Below, one piece after another: positions 26,855 to 33,837 of a stretch of DNA of 64,000 bases. The translations under genes were made by a program, and so were the position numbers. The stretch covers positions 405,648 through 469,647 of the forward strand of contig JAFKKG010000009.1 of assembly GCA_017305715.1 (NCBI GenBank). The letters are read 5' to 3'. The notes below the pieces were generated by a model, which had not been told where the DNA came from, did no database searches, and saw only the letters and a program-made list of their open reading frames with translations. The stretch comes from Hyphomicrobiales bacterium (GTDB lineage Bacteria > Pseudomonadota > Alphaproteobacteria > Rhizobiales > Xanthobacteraceae). Numbering within the stretch: position 1 is the stretch's first letter; the number at the start of each line of letters is the position of its first letter.

Positions 26855-27559
26855 CTAAGCCGCCCGCATCAGCTTCAAGGTGGCGGCCAGCCGCAAACTG
26901 CGCTTTCCCGCCAGCGCGATGGCTTCCAGCTCCGCGCCCTCACCGTTACAAGTGCCTGCGAAGCCGATGCCGACCTCATGGCCGCCAAACACCGGATTTT
27001 CGCCCTTCGCCGGCGTATGCTCCTGGTTGAGGATTTCACCTTTCCAGCGTCCGTCGGCGGAACTGTAGGAACCGAGGTAGTAGAAAAAGGCATCGCCGCC
27101 GAGGATGCGGCCATTCATCAGCAGCATGACGCCGGATAGGCCGGCATCGACGCCATCGAGCGCGCGGATGCGAATGGAATAGAGCCCGTTGACGATACCG
27201 CCAACTCCGACTTCGCCGACCGGCGGCAGCGCCTCGTCGTCGAGCCGGGTCAGATTGGCCCAGAACAACGCGCCCGGCCGCGGAGCGGCACTGCCTTCCA
27301 AGCGGATGGTGTTGCCCTTCAACCTGCCCCGCACGCTGATCGCGGCGACGTCCGCGCCCATCAGCGGCTTGTAATGGGGATCGTCATTGTGGCGCTGGGT
27401 GATGACGTCGCCCAGAATTTCCCCGCCCTGCTCCTGATAGGTCCCCAGATGCGCGAACGCGGAATTGCCGCCCAGCATCCGGCCCTCATGCATGCACATG
27501 ATGCTGCGCCCGAACGCGTCGTCCACGCCGTATTCAGCCTTGTAAAGCCCATCCAGCAA
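26855..27559 (-). CDS. GrlR-family protein with two tandem domains, paralog 1
   Basis: About 234 aa, in which an N-terminal half (LYKAEYGVDDAFGRSIMCMH, EGRMLGGNSAFAHLGTY) and a C-terminal half (LYSIRIRALDGVDAGLSGVM, NGRILGGDAFFYYLGSY, GENPVFGGHEVGIGFAGTC) repeat the same beta-barrel pattern. The GrlR family was named for the negative regulator of the enteropathogenic LEE island; here the fold is duplicated within one chain. The start is uncertain: TTG 27559 (GGAAATCTCC upstream) is preferred over GTG 27604. It is closely related to the protein at 29725-30435. Confidence 0.75.
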   Translation of the reverse strand: MLDGLYKAEYGVDDAFGRSIMCMHEGRMLGGNSAFAHLGTYQEQGGEILGDVITQRHNDDPHYKPLMGADVAAISVRGRLKGNTIRLEGSAAPRPGALFWANLTRLDDEALPPVGEVGVGGIVNGLYSIRIRALDGVDAGLSGVMLLMNGRILGGDAFFYYLGSYSSADGRWKGEILNQEHTPAKGENPVFGGHEVGIGFAGTCNGEGAELEAIALAGKRSLRLAATLKLMRAA

Positions 27560-27696
27560 CGGAGATTTCCAGCCTTGTTGATTCGTTTCGCGGGGGCATA
27601 GCACCGCCCACGGGGCGGAACCAGCGGACGATTTAGCGCAGGTATCGCAACGTTCGTGTCATACTCGTGGGCAACCGGCGATACAGCCAGAACCGA

Positions 27697-28152
27697 ATGG
27701 GGAAACAGGTGCAGACCCTCCTGCTTTATGCGCTGGCGCTCGGCGCCGGCGTCAGCGTCGCAACGCAACAGATCCTGAACGGCAACCTTCGCGAGGCGTT
27801 GGGATCGCCGGCCTGGGCCGGATTGATCAGCTATGCCGGCGGACTTCTCACGATGATCGTCGCGGTGCTCGCGCTCGCCGAGCCGGTACCGTCGCTTCGG
27901 ATCATGGCCAACGTGCCGTGGTGGGCCTGGTCGGGTGGGCTGTTCGGCGGCGTCTTCATTCTGCTCGCGATCCTGCTGTTGCCCTCGCTCGGCGCAGCGA
28001 CGCTGTTCGCGCTGGTTATCGCGGGTCAGGTGCTGGCTGCCGTCACGCTCGATCATTTCGGCGTGCTCGGGCTGACGCCGCATCCGATCAGCCTGGCGCG
28101 GCTGGCGGGCGCCGTGCTGCTGATCGCCGGCGTAATCCTGATGCGGGATTGA
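27697..28152 (+). CDS. DMT-type small membrane protein (YdcZ/DUF606)
   Basis: About 151 aa with five hydrophobic segments, from QTLLLYALALGAGVSVATQQ to LARLAGAVLLIAGVILMR. The second and third segments (GLISYAGGLLTMIVAVLAL, AWSGGLFGGVFILLAILLLP) and the phrase GAATLFALVIAGQVLAAVTLDHFG match the DUF606/YdcZ half-size members of the drug/metabolite transporter superfamily, which usually work as pairs. Start ATG 27697; GTG 27667 and GTG 27709 are alternatives. It is flanked on both sides by minus-strand genes. Confidence 0.82.
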   Translation: MGKQVQTLLLYALALGAGVSVATQQILNGNLREALGSPAWAGLISYAGGLLTMIVAVLALAEPVPSLRIMANVPWWAWSGGLFGGVFILLAILLLPSLGAATLFALVIAGQVLAAVTLDHFGVLGLTPHPISLARLAGAVLLIAGVILMRD

Positions 28153-28172
28153 ACGACGCACGCCCTCGCCGT

Positions 28173-29000
28173 TCAGAAGCACAGATTCGTCACCACATTG
28201 CCGCGCTTGTCCTTGATCGCATAGGGACACCGCATCCGCTCCAGCGCCTTCTTGGCGTCTTCGTCGCCGAGGGCCGCGGCGCGCTCGTAGTAGCTCTTGG
28301 CCGCGCCAGCATCCTTCGAACCGCCGCGGCCCTGCTGTGCGAACGCGCCCATGCGCTCCAGCGCGCCGGGGTGATTTTGCGCCGCGGCTTTTTCAAACAA
28401 TGCCCGTGCTGCGACATCGTCCTTGCTGCCGCCATTGCCCTCCGCCAGCAACATGCCCAGCTGATACTGCGCCTCCGCATTGGTCTCGGCGCCCTTCGAC
28501 AGCAATTCCCGCGCCCGCGCCGGATCGACCGATCCGCCGGCGCCACCGCCGAGGGCTGCAAGATTGCTGACGCCACGCGGATTGCCGGCTTGCGCCGCGC
28601 GCTCGAGCAGCCTGCGCGCCTGCGCCTCGTCGCGCGCGACGCCGGCGCCCGTCCCATAGAGCACGCCGAGTTCGACCATGGCCGAGGTCGAGCCCTTGTC
28701 GGCCGCCTTGCGCCAGGCCGCGACGGCCTCAGGCGTTTGCCGATTGGCCGCGTAGGCGCGTCCGAGCTGGTACATCGCCCGCCGCGAGGAGTTCGCGGCG
28801 ATCCTGCAGTATTTGATGGCGGTCGCGATATCGGACGCCGCGATGTCAGGCGTGCCCTTGACGTCGGCCGGCTTGTCGGGGTCGGAGGGATCGGCCGCGA
28901 CACGGTCGCACAGCACGAGGTCGGCCGATTGCGCGTGCGCCCAAGCAGGCGCCGCCAGCACCCCCATCGCAACCGCGAACCCCTGAAACAGCTTTCTCAT
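28173..29000 (-). CDS. SEL1-repeat exported protein
   Basis: A 275-aa protein with a signal peptide (MRKLFQGFAVAMGVLAAPAWAHA) followed by four to five SEL1-type repeats: AMYQLGRAYAANRQT, SAMVELGVLYGTGAGVARDE, AQYQLGMLLAEGNGGSKDD, HPGALERMGAFAQQGRGG, with the typical 36-residue spacing (A..LG..Y..G). These solenoids mediate protein-protein contacts, often in the periplasm. Two cysteines near the C-terminus (RMRCPYAIKDKRGNVVTNLCF) could form a disulfide. It lies 33 bp after the ModA-like gene in the same orientation. Confidence 0.86.
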   Translation of the reverse strand: MRKLFQGFAVAMGVLAAPAWAHAQSADLVLCDRVAADPSDPDKPADVKGTPDIAASDIATAIKYCRIAANSSRRAMYQLGRAYAANRQTPEAVAAWRKAADKGSTSAMVELGVLYGTGAGVARDEAQARRLLERAAQAGNPRGVSNLAALGGGAGGSVDPARARELLSKGAETNAEAQYQLGMLLAEGNGGSKDDVAARALFEKAAAQNHPGALERMGAFAQQGRGGSKDAGAAKSYYERAAALGDEDAKKALERMRCPYAIKDKRGNVVTNLCF

Positions 29001-29033
29001 GGGTCGGCAGGTTGCGTCCACCGGCCGGCAATT

Positions 29034-29720
29034 TCAAGGCTCGAGCCCGCTCGCACGCAGCACCGGCGCGACCTCGCCCGAGGCGAGAAAGCGCAGCAGC
29101 CGGTCCGACAATTCGGTCAGGCTCGACGCCGCCATCCGGCCAGCCGAAAACACGGCGGGCGTTTGCAGTTCACGGGGGATGGGGCCGACGACGTCGATGC
29201 CGCCGACCTGCTTCAACTCGCTGATCTGCTGGATCGCAAGATCGGCCTCGCCGGTCACCAGCCGTTCGGCGGTGAAGCCCTGCGGAATGATGGTCGCCCT
29301 GGCGTTGATCTCGGATGCGATGCCGAGCCGCTCGATCAACTGCGCAAACAGGATGCCGCTCGCGCCGATCCGCGAATAGGCGACCGAACGGGCCGCAAGC
29401 AGCGCTGTGCGCAGCGCAGGCCCGGTTGCGATGTCGGGATGGGCGGCGCCCGCCTTCACCGCGATACCGACATAGGACCTTGCAAGGTCCACGCAGCTAC
29501 CCGCCACAACGCGCCGTTCGCGGATCATGTCGTCCAGCCCCTCGCGTGTCAGAATGACGACGTCGGCGCCCTCGCCGCCGCGCAGGCGCTCGAGCAGCGC
29601 CAGGGTCGGCGCGAAATCGGCATCGATGCGGATGCCGCTGGCGGCCTCATATTGTCCGGCCAGGTTGTGAACCGCCCCTTTCAGGGCCAGCGTCGAGAGC
29701 ACGCGCACGGCTTGGTCCAT
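29034..29720 (-). CDS. ModA-like substrate-binding protein without a signal peptide
   Basis: A 228-aa protein with the type-2 periplasmic binding fold of molybdate-binding ModA: VRVLSTLALKGAVHNLAGQY, GADVVILTREGLDDMI, YSRIGASGILFAQLIERLGI, ADLAIQQISELKQVGGIDVVGP. The family is normally exported, but here the protein begins MDQAVRVLSTLALKG with no signal sequence, so it is predicted cytoplasmic. It could be a sensor domain or an intracellular ligand carrier. The start is 4 bp after the stop of the GrlR-like gene, so translational coupling is likely. Confidence 0.82.
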   Translation of the reverse strand: MDQAVRVLSTLALKGAVHNLAGQYEAASGIRIDADFAPTLALLERLRGGEGADVVILTREGLDDMIRERRVVAGSCVDLARSYVGIAVKAGAAHPDIATGPALRTALLAARSVAYSRIGASGILFAQLIERLGIASEINARATIIPQGFTAERLVTGEADLAIQQISELKQVGGIDVVGPIPRELQTPAVFSAGRMAASSLTELSDRLLRFLASGEVAPVLRASGLEP

Positions 29721-29724
29721 GGCA

Positions 29725-30435
29725 TCAGGCCCGGTGCATCAGTTTGAGCACCGCCGTCATGCGCAGGCTGCGCTTGCCCGCGAACGCGGTAGCTTCCAGC
29801 AGCGCGCCCTGATCGTCGCATGTGCCGGCAAAGCCGATGCCGACCTCATGGCCGCCGAACACCGGGTTCTCGCCCCGGTCCGGCGTGTGTTCCTGGTTGA
29901 GGATCTGGCCCTTCCAGCGGCCATTCTCCGAGGTGTAGCTGCCGACATAGTAAAACGAAGCGTCGCCGCCGAGGATGCGGCCGTCGCTGAGCAGCATCAC
30001 GCCGGTGAGGCCACCCTCGACGCCATCCAGCATCCGGATGTGAATGGAATAGAGCCCGTTGATGATGCCGCCCTCGCCGACCCCGCCGGCGATCGGAATC
30101 GTCTCTTCCTCGATCGGCGTCATGACCGAACTGAAGACCGCCCCCGGCAATTCCTTGAGGTGGCCGGCAAAACGATAGAGCGCGCCATCCGGTTTACCCT
30201 TTGCCAGCAGGGTGGCATCGTCGGTGCCGGCCATCGCGCGGTAGGCCGGGTCGGGATTGTGGCGGACGGTCTGGATCATGATGTCAACGCTGCCATCGGC
30301 CTCCTTCTTTTGATAGGTGCCGATATGGGCAAAGGCCGAATTGCCGCCGAGCATCTTGCCGGCGCGCGCGTACATCACGCTGCGGCCCACCGCGGCGTTG
30401 AGCTGAAACCTGACCTTGTAGAAACCCTCAAACAA
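29725..30435 (-). CDS. GrlR-family protein with two tandem domains, paralog 2
   Basis: A 236-aa paralog of the protein at 26855. The first domain has MLFEGFYKV-like text beginning at TTG 30435 (GGGGACACGGCA upstream), with RAGKMLGGNSAFAHIGTYQK; the second has GRILGGDASFYYVGSYTS, GENPVFGGHEVGIGFAGTC and KRSLRMTAVLKL. Long stretches are identical to paralog 1 (GENPVFGGHEVGIGFAGTC). It heads a likely three-gene unit with the ModA-like and SEL1 genes. The GrlR fold binds partner regulators in enteric pathogens; the partner here is unknown. Confidence 0.8.
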   Translation of the reverse strand: MFEGFYKVRFQLNAAVGRSVMYARAGKMLGGNSAFAHIGTYQKKEADGSVDIMIQTVRHNPDPAYRAMAGTDDATLLAKGKPDGALYRFAGHLKELPGAVFSSVMTPIEEETIPIAGGVGEGGIINGLYSIHIRMLDGVEGGLTGVMLLSDGRILGGDASFYYVGSYTSENGRWKGQILNQEHTPDRGENPVFGGHEVGIGFAGTCDDQGALLEATAFAGKRSLRMTAVLKLMHRA

Positions 30436-30554
30436 TGCCGTGTCCCCGGCAAGCGCATGGATCGCTGTCTAGCGCGGTTCATAACGCAGGGGAACGGCCT
30501 TGAAGCAATGTATTTGAATCAACGGCATCCATATCAGCGTCATCAAAACGCAAT

Positions 30555-30586
30555 GATCCGCCAAAGCGGTCGCGCTTTGGCGGATC
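30555..30586 (-). terminator. Terminator-like hairpin after glnII
   Basis: GATCCGCCAAAGCG (30555-30568) and CGCTTTGGCGGATC (30573-30586) are perfect inverted arms with a 4-nt loop, 43 bp beyond the glnII stop on the minus strand. No T-run is obvious. Confidence 0.6.
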
Positions 30587-30629
30587 AGGGTTGCGGTCCG
30601 GGTGCCCCCACCCGGGTTTGCGCTGCGGC

Positions 30630-31667
30630 TCAGGCCGCGGCCGACTTGGCGGAGGTCGGAACCTCGGCGATCGTCTTCAGGATCTGCGACGCGATCTGGT
30701 AGGGGTCGCCTTGCGAGTTCGGACGACGGTCTTCCAGATAGCCCTTGTAACCGTTGTTCACGAAGGAGTGCGGAACGCGGATCGAAGCACCGCGGTCGGC
30801 CACGCCATAGCTGAACTTGTTCCAGGGCGCGGTCTCGTGCTTGCCGGTCAGGCGCTTGTCATTGTCCGGGCCGTAGACGGCGATGTGGTCCATGAGATTC
30901 TTGTCGAACGCCGCCATCAGCTTCTCGAAGTACTCCTTGCCGCCGACCGTACGCATATACTCGGTCGAGAAATTGGCGTGCATGCCGGAGCCGTTCCAGT
31001 CGGTATCGCCGAGCGGCTTGCAGTGGAATTCGATATCGATGCCGTAGCTCTCGGTGAGGCGCAGCATCAGATAGCGGGCCATCCACATTTCGTCGGCGGC
31101 CTTTTTGGAGCCCTTACCGAAGATCTGGAATTCCCACTGGCCCTTCGCCACTTCGGCGTTGATGCCTTCGTGGTTGATGCCGGCCGCGAGGCAGAGGTTG
31201 AGATGCTCTTCCACGATCTTGCGGGCGACGTCGCCGACGTTCTTGTAGCCGACGCCAGTGTAGTACGGGCCTTGCGGCGCCGGATAGCCGTCGGTCGGGA
31301 AGCCCAGCGGACGACCATCCTTGTAGAAGAAGTATTCCTGCTCGAAGCCGAACCAGGCGCCCTCGTCGTCGAGGATGGTGGCGCGCTTGTTCGACACATG
31401 CGGGGTCTTGCCATCGGGCATCATGACTTCGCACATCACGAGCGCGCCGTTTTCACGCGCGGCGTCCGGATAGATCGCAACCGGCTTCAACACGCAATCG
31501 GAGCTGTGGCCTTCGGCCTGATTGGTCGAAGAGCCATCGAAGCCCCACAGCGGGAGCTGTTCCAGCGTCGGGAATGAAGCGAATTCCTTGATCTGCGTTT
31601 TGCCGCGCAGACTGGGCGTCGGCGTATATCCGTCGAGCCAAATATACTCGAGCTTGTACTTGGTCAT
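30630..31667 (-). CDS. glnII: Glutamine synthetase, GSII type
   Basis: A 345-aa eukaryotic-like glutamine synthetase, the second GS isozyme typical of rhizobia and relatives; it condenses ammonia and glutamate using ATP. Start ATG 31667 after GAGAGGCTCA. Conserved stretches include YIWLDGY, WGFDGSSTNQAEG, FGFEQEYFFY, GINAEVAKGQWEFQIFG, DTDWNGSGMHANFST, HETAPWNKFSYGVADRGASI and RVPHSFV. A sigma-54 promoter lies upstream (31780-31796) with a candidate NtrC site, matching the known nitrogen-limitation control of glnII in Bradyrhizobium. Confidence 0.97.
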   Translation of the reverse strand: MTKYKLEYIWLDGYTPTPSLRGKTQIKEFASFPTLEQLPLWGFDGSSTNQAEGHSSDCVLKPVAIYPDAARENGALVMCEVMMPDGKTPHVSNKRATILDDEGAWFGFEQEYFFYKDGRPLGFPTDGYPAPQGPYYTGVGYKNVGDVARKIVEEHLNLCLAAGINHEGINAEVAKGQWEFQIFGKGSKKAADEMWMARYLMLRLTESYGIDIEFHCKPLGDTDWNGSGMHANFSTEYMRTVGGKEYFEKLMAAFDKNLMDHIAVYGPDNDKRLTGKHETAPWNKFSYGVADRGASIRVPHSFVNNGYKGYLEDRRPNSQGDPYQIASQILKTIAEVPTSAKSAAA

Positions 31668-31779
31668 TGAGCCTCTCTTGAGTTTCATGCTGCTAAGTGC
31701 GGAGGCCCCGGACTTTGGAGGTTAGAAGCCCCAGATCCCCGCACACGTGTACCCGGCCACGTCAGGCCGTTTCTTACCA

Positions 31780-31796
31780 AGCAATTAAAGTGCCAA
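31780..31796 (-). promoter_or_regulatory. Sigma-54 promoter of glnII
   Basis: On the minus strand the sequence reads TTGGCACTTTAATTGCT, an excellent -24/-12 element (TGGCAC-N5-TTGC). It lies 113 bp before the glnII start codon, giving a predicted leader of about 100 nt. Expression by RpoN with NtrC is well established for rhizobial glnII. Confidence 0.88.
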
Positions 31797-31841
31797 TCGC
31801 TGCAGTGCGGCACCGGGCGATGCGGCGGATGTCCACCCGGC

Positions 31842-31861
31842 TGCACGCATTTTTTGGTGCG
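31842..31861. promoter_or_regulatory. Candidate NtrC binding site upstream of glnII
   Basis: The pattern TGCAC...GGTGCG over 20 bp resembles the NtrC consensus (TGCACC-N5-GGTGCA) with the outer GCAC/GGTGC retained. It lies about 75-95 bp upstream of the expected transcription start, a workable distance for an enhancer site. A second, weaker GTGC/GCAC half-site is at 31805-31814. Confidence 0.45.
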
Positions 31862-32224
31862 ACATAGACGCGCGCCTGACATGCGCGCCGGGCGGCCAGA
31901 AACCGCTTTCGCCGCCGTTTGAAGCCCGATTCTGCGGCAGTTTCGGCGCGCAGCCTGAAGCCCGATTAAAGCTGCAGCACCCTGACGTGCCACTCAGCGG
32001 CGAATTCGGCCACAGCCGGCAACCTTCTGACCGGCCCAAGCGTTAGTCATCTGCCCATTGCCTCACACGAAGCAAAACAGGAAATGCCTACAAAATGCAC
32101 ATCACCTGACTTTTTTTGAGCAATTTGCATTCCGCGAGGGCGCGAACGATATCGAAGTCTCGGTAACCAACGAAGAACGAGTCGGGCGCACCATGGCGGT
32201 TCGCTCGATCCAGGAGAGACCAGG
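31862..32224. other. Intergenic region between glnII and DUF2735 gene
   Basis: No gene is seen. The sequence TGAAGCCCGATT occurs twice (31920-31931 and 31956-31967), 36 bp apart, which could be a pair of binding sites for either divergent promoter. The part after about 32085 is AT-richer (a T7 run near 32110) and probably carries the DUF2735 promoter. Confidence 0.4.
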
Positions 32225-32422
32225 ATGATCAATACAGGTGTGAATGAGGGATCTGCCAAGATCTATCAATTCCCAGCCGGCGGCCGGTCGGCTCTGGCAG
32301 GACGCCGCTACGGCGAGACCAGGTCCGACATGGCAGCCGCGGCGGTAAACGTCGCCGACTGCAGTGGCAGCTGGTACCACGCCGAAGCGATCGAAGAAGC
32401 CAAGCTTGGGCGTGACCATTGA
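32225..32422 (+). CDS. DUF2735-family protein, 65 aa
   Basis: ATG 32225 follows AGGAGAGACCAGG. The product contains the hallmark phrases SAKIYQFPAGGRSALAGRR and GSWYHAEAIEEAK (residues ~49-62) of DUF2735, a small protein conserved in Rhizobiales and usually located beside glutamine synthetase genes. Its function is unknown, but the constant neighbourhood suggests a link to nitrogen assimilation. Here it is divergent from glnII across a 557-bp regulatory region. Confidence 0.9.
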   Translation: MINTGVNEGSAKIYQFPAGGRSALAGRRYGETRSDMAAAAVNVADCSGSWYHAEAIEEAKLGRDH

Positions 32423-32481
32423 TGCCGGCCCGATGTTCGGCAAATCCGCGCCCACGGGTTCAGGCACGGTCGGTGAAGTAG

Positions 32482-32516
32482 AAAAGGGTCGGAACGAAGT
32501 CGTTTCGGCCCTTTTT
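32482..32516. terminator. Bidirectional terminator between DUF2735 and MliC-like gene
   Basis: AAAAGGGTCGGAAC (32482-32495) pairs with GTTTCGGCCCTTTT (32502-32515) with two mismatches that are G-U wobbles, followed by T's on the plus strand and preceded by A's. It lies directly beyond the stop of the minus-strand gene that begins at 32827. Confidence 0.8.
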
Positions 32517-32827
32517 CACGTCTGCTCACAAGCCGTGACCGGCCGCCTGGCTTGCCTGAGCGTGGTGACACCGGTTTTTGTGATCCTCAAGGTGATGCCG
32601 CGGCCCGTGTACCGCGAACCCGATAGGGCCACCCGCTTGGCCAGGGTCACCGGCTTTCCCCCAAGCTGCAGATGGGCTCGCGAATCGTACTGGAAAAATC
32701 CGGCAGTGAATTGCGTTCCATCGGCGCAGCGATAGTTTTTGAAGGCCGATTGCGCCGACGCGGCCGATGAACCGATCATCGCCAACAGCAATGCCGGCCC
32801 CAAGCTTGCGACCTTGCGAATATTCAT
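32516..32827 (-). CDS. MliC-like exported protein (lysozyme inhibitor fold)
   Basis: A 103-aa protein with a signal peptide (MNIRKVASLGPALLLAMIG, processed after ASA about residue 25). The mature part has the MliC fingerprint: YRCADGTQFTAGFFQYDS, AHLQLGGKPVTLAKRVALSG, SRYTGRGITLRI, with Cys residues near the ends (RCADG, TACEQ) able to form a disulfide. MliC proteins inhibit C-type lysozyme in the periplasm. Start ATG 32827 follows AGGGGGAGAAT. The longer in-frame extension to 32929 is not supported. Confidence 0.82.
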   Translation of the reverse strand: MNIRKVASLGPALLLAMIGSSAASAQSAFKNYRCADGTQFTAGFFQYDSRAHLQLGGKPVTLAKRVALSGSRYTGRGITLRITKTGVTTLRQARRPVTACEQT

Positions 32828-32940
32828 ATTCTCCCCCTCACTGCCCGAGTATAGACCTGAGGGCAGGACGCGACACATCCCCTGAATTGCCCTCCGCACA
32901 ACAATTGCATCGACATACCAAGACTTCAAAAGGCGGCCCG

Positions 32941-33684
32941 ATGTCAGACTCCCCTGCCCGTCATCTCAATCTCGCCGGCGCCAGCAATTTTCGCGATCTC
33001 GGCGGCTATGTCACAACAGACGGCCGCACGGTGCGCTGGCGGCAGATCTTCCGCTCCAACCATCTGGCGCATCTCACTGACGAGGATGCCCGGGTCTTGC
33101 GCGCGCTCGGCGTCAAGAGCGCCTTCGATTTTCGTGGCAGCATGGAGCGTACCGAGGCGCTGTGTGCGCTATCCGACATCACCGTGCATTCGCTGCCGGT
33201 CGAACCGACCGTGGTCGCGGCGCTCCGCGCCATCGCCGCCGGCGGAACGCCGCTGTCGGCCGACCACGCCGTCGAGGTGATGCGCGATTCCTACCGCAGT
33301 TATGTACAGCAGAACACGCCGCGCTTCCGCGCGCTGTTTGCGCATCTATTGGAAGACCGCGCGCCGCTGGTGATCCACTGCACCGCCGGCAAGGATCGCA
33401 CCGGGTTCGCCTGCGCGCTGATCCTGCACACGCTCGGCGTCCCCGACGAGGTGATCTCGGAGGATTATCTGCTGACCAACCGCTACTACCGGCGCGATCC
33501 CAATTCCAGCAGCGACCTGCCCGATCACGTCAAGCAGGTGCTGGGTTCGGTGCAGCCCGCATTCCTCGGCGCGGCGTTCGAAGCCATCGATGCCGACTAC
33601 GGCAGTCTCGAAGCCTATCTGCGCGACGGCATCAGCCTCGGCGCTGCCGAGCGAACGGCACTTGCAGCGCGTTATCTGATCTAG
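32941..33684 (+). CDS. Tyrosine-protein phosphatase (Tyr_phosphatase_3 type)
   Basis: A 247-aa phosphatase. The catalytic CX5R loop is HCTAGKDRTGFA (Cys and Arg present). Conserved upstream stretches are NLAGASNFRDLGGYVTTDGR, FRSNHLAHLTDEDA and AFDFRGSMERTEA, as in bacterial PTPs of this family (MptpB/LipA type), which can act on phosphotyrosine and phosphoinositides. No signal peptide is seen. Single-gene unit; start ATG 32941 fits the conserved N-terminus. Confidence 0.9.
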   Translation: MSDSPARHLNLAGASNFRDLGGYVTTDGRTVRWRQIFRSNHLAHLTDEDARVLRALGVKSAFDFRGSMERTEALCALSDITVHSLPVEPTVVAALRAIAAGGTPLSADHAVEVMRDSYRSYVQQNTPRFRALFAHLLEDRAPLVIHCTAGKDRTGFACALILHTLGVPDEVISEDYLLTNRYYRRDPNSSSDLPDHVKQVLGSVQPAFLGAAFEAIDADYGSLEAYLRDGISLGAAERTALAARYLI

Positions 33685-33837
33685 CCAGGTGTGCCGCCCG
33701 GTGGCCGGGCCACGGCTCTTCACCGGCGTCGTCCGCTACGCCCGGCAGCTTTGCCAGAACTGCTCCCGCGACCATATGGCCAAAGGCCGTCATTTTCCAT
33801 TAGGATAGCCGGTATTTGCAAACCATGGTTGTTGACC

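Noticed and set aside
24079-27030. 983-codon plus-strand frame across the MBL and ABC-F genes
   Set aside because: It spans two genes on the opposite strand that have clear families and start sites.
30505-30520. TATTTGAATCAAC upstream of the GrlR-like gene
   Set aside because: Only one half of the GTGA/TCAC or TTGA/TCAA pattern is present.
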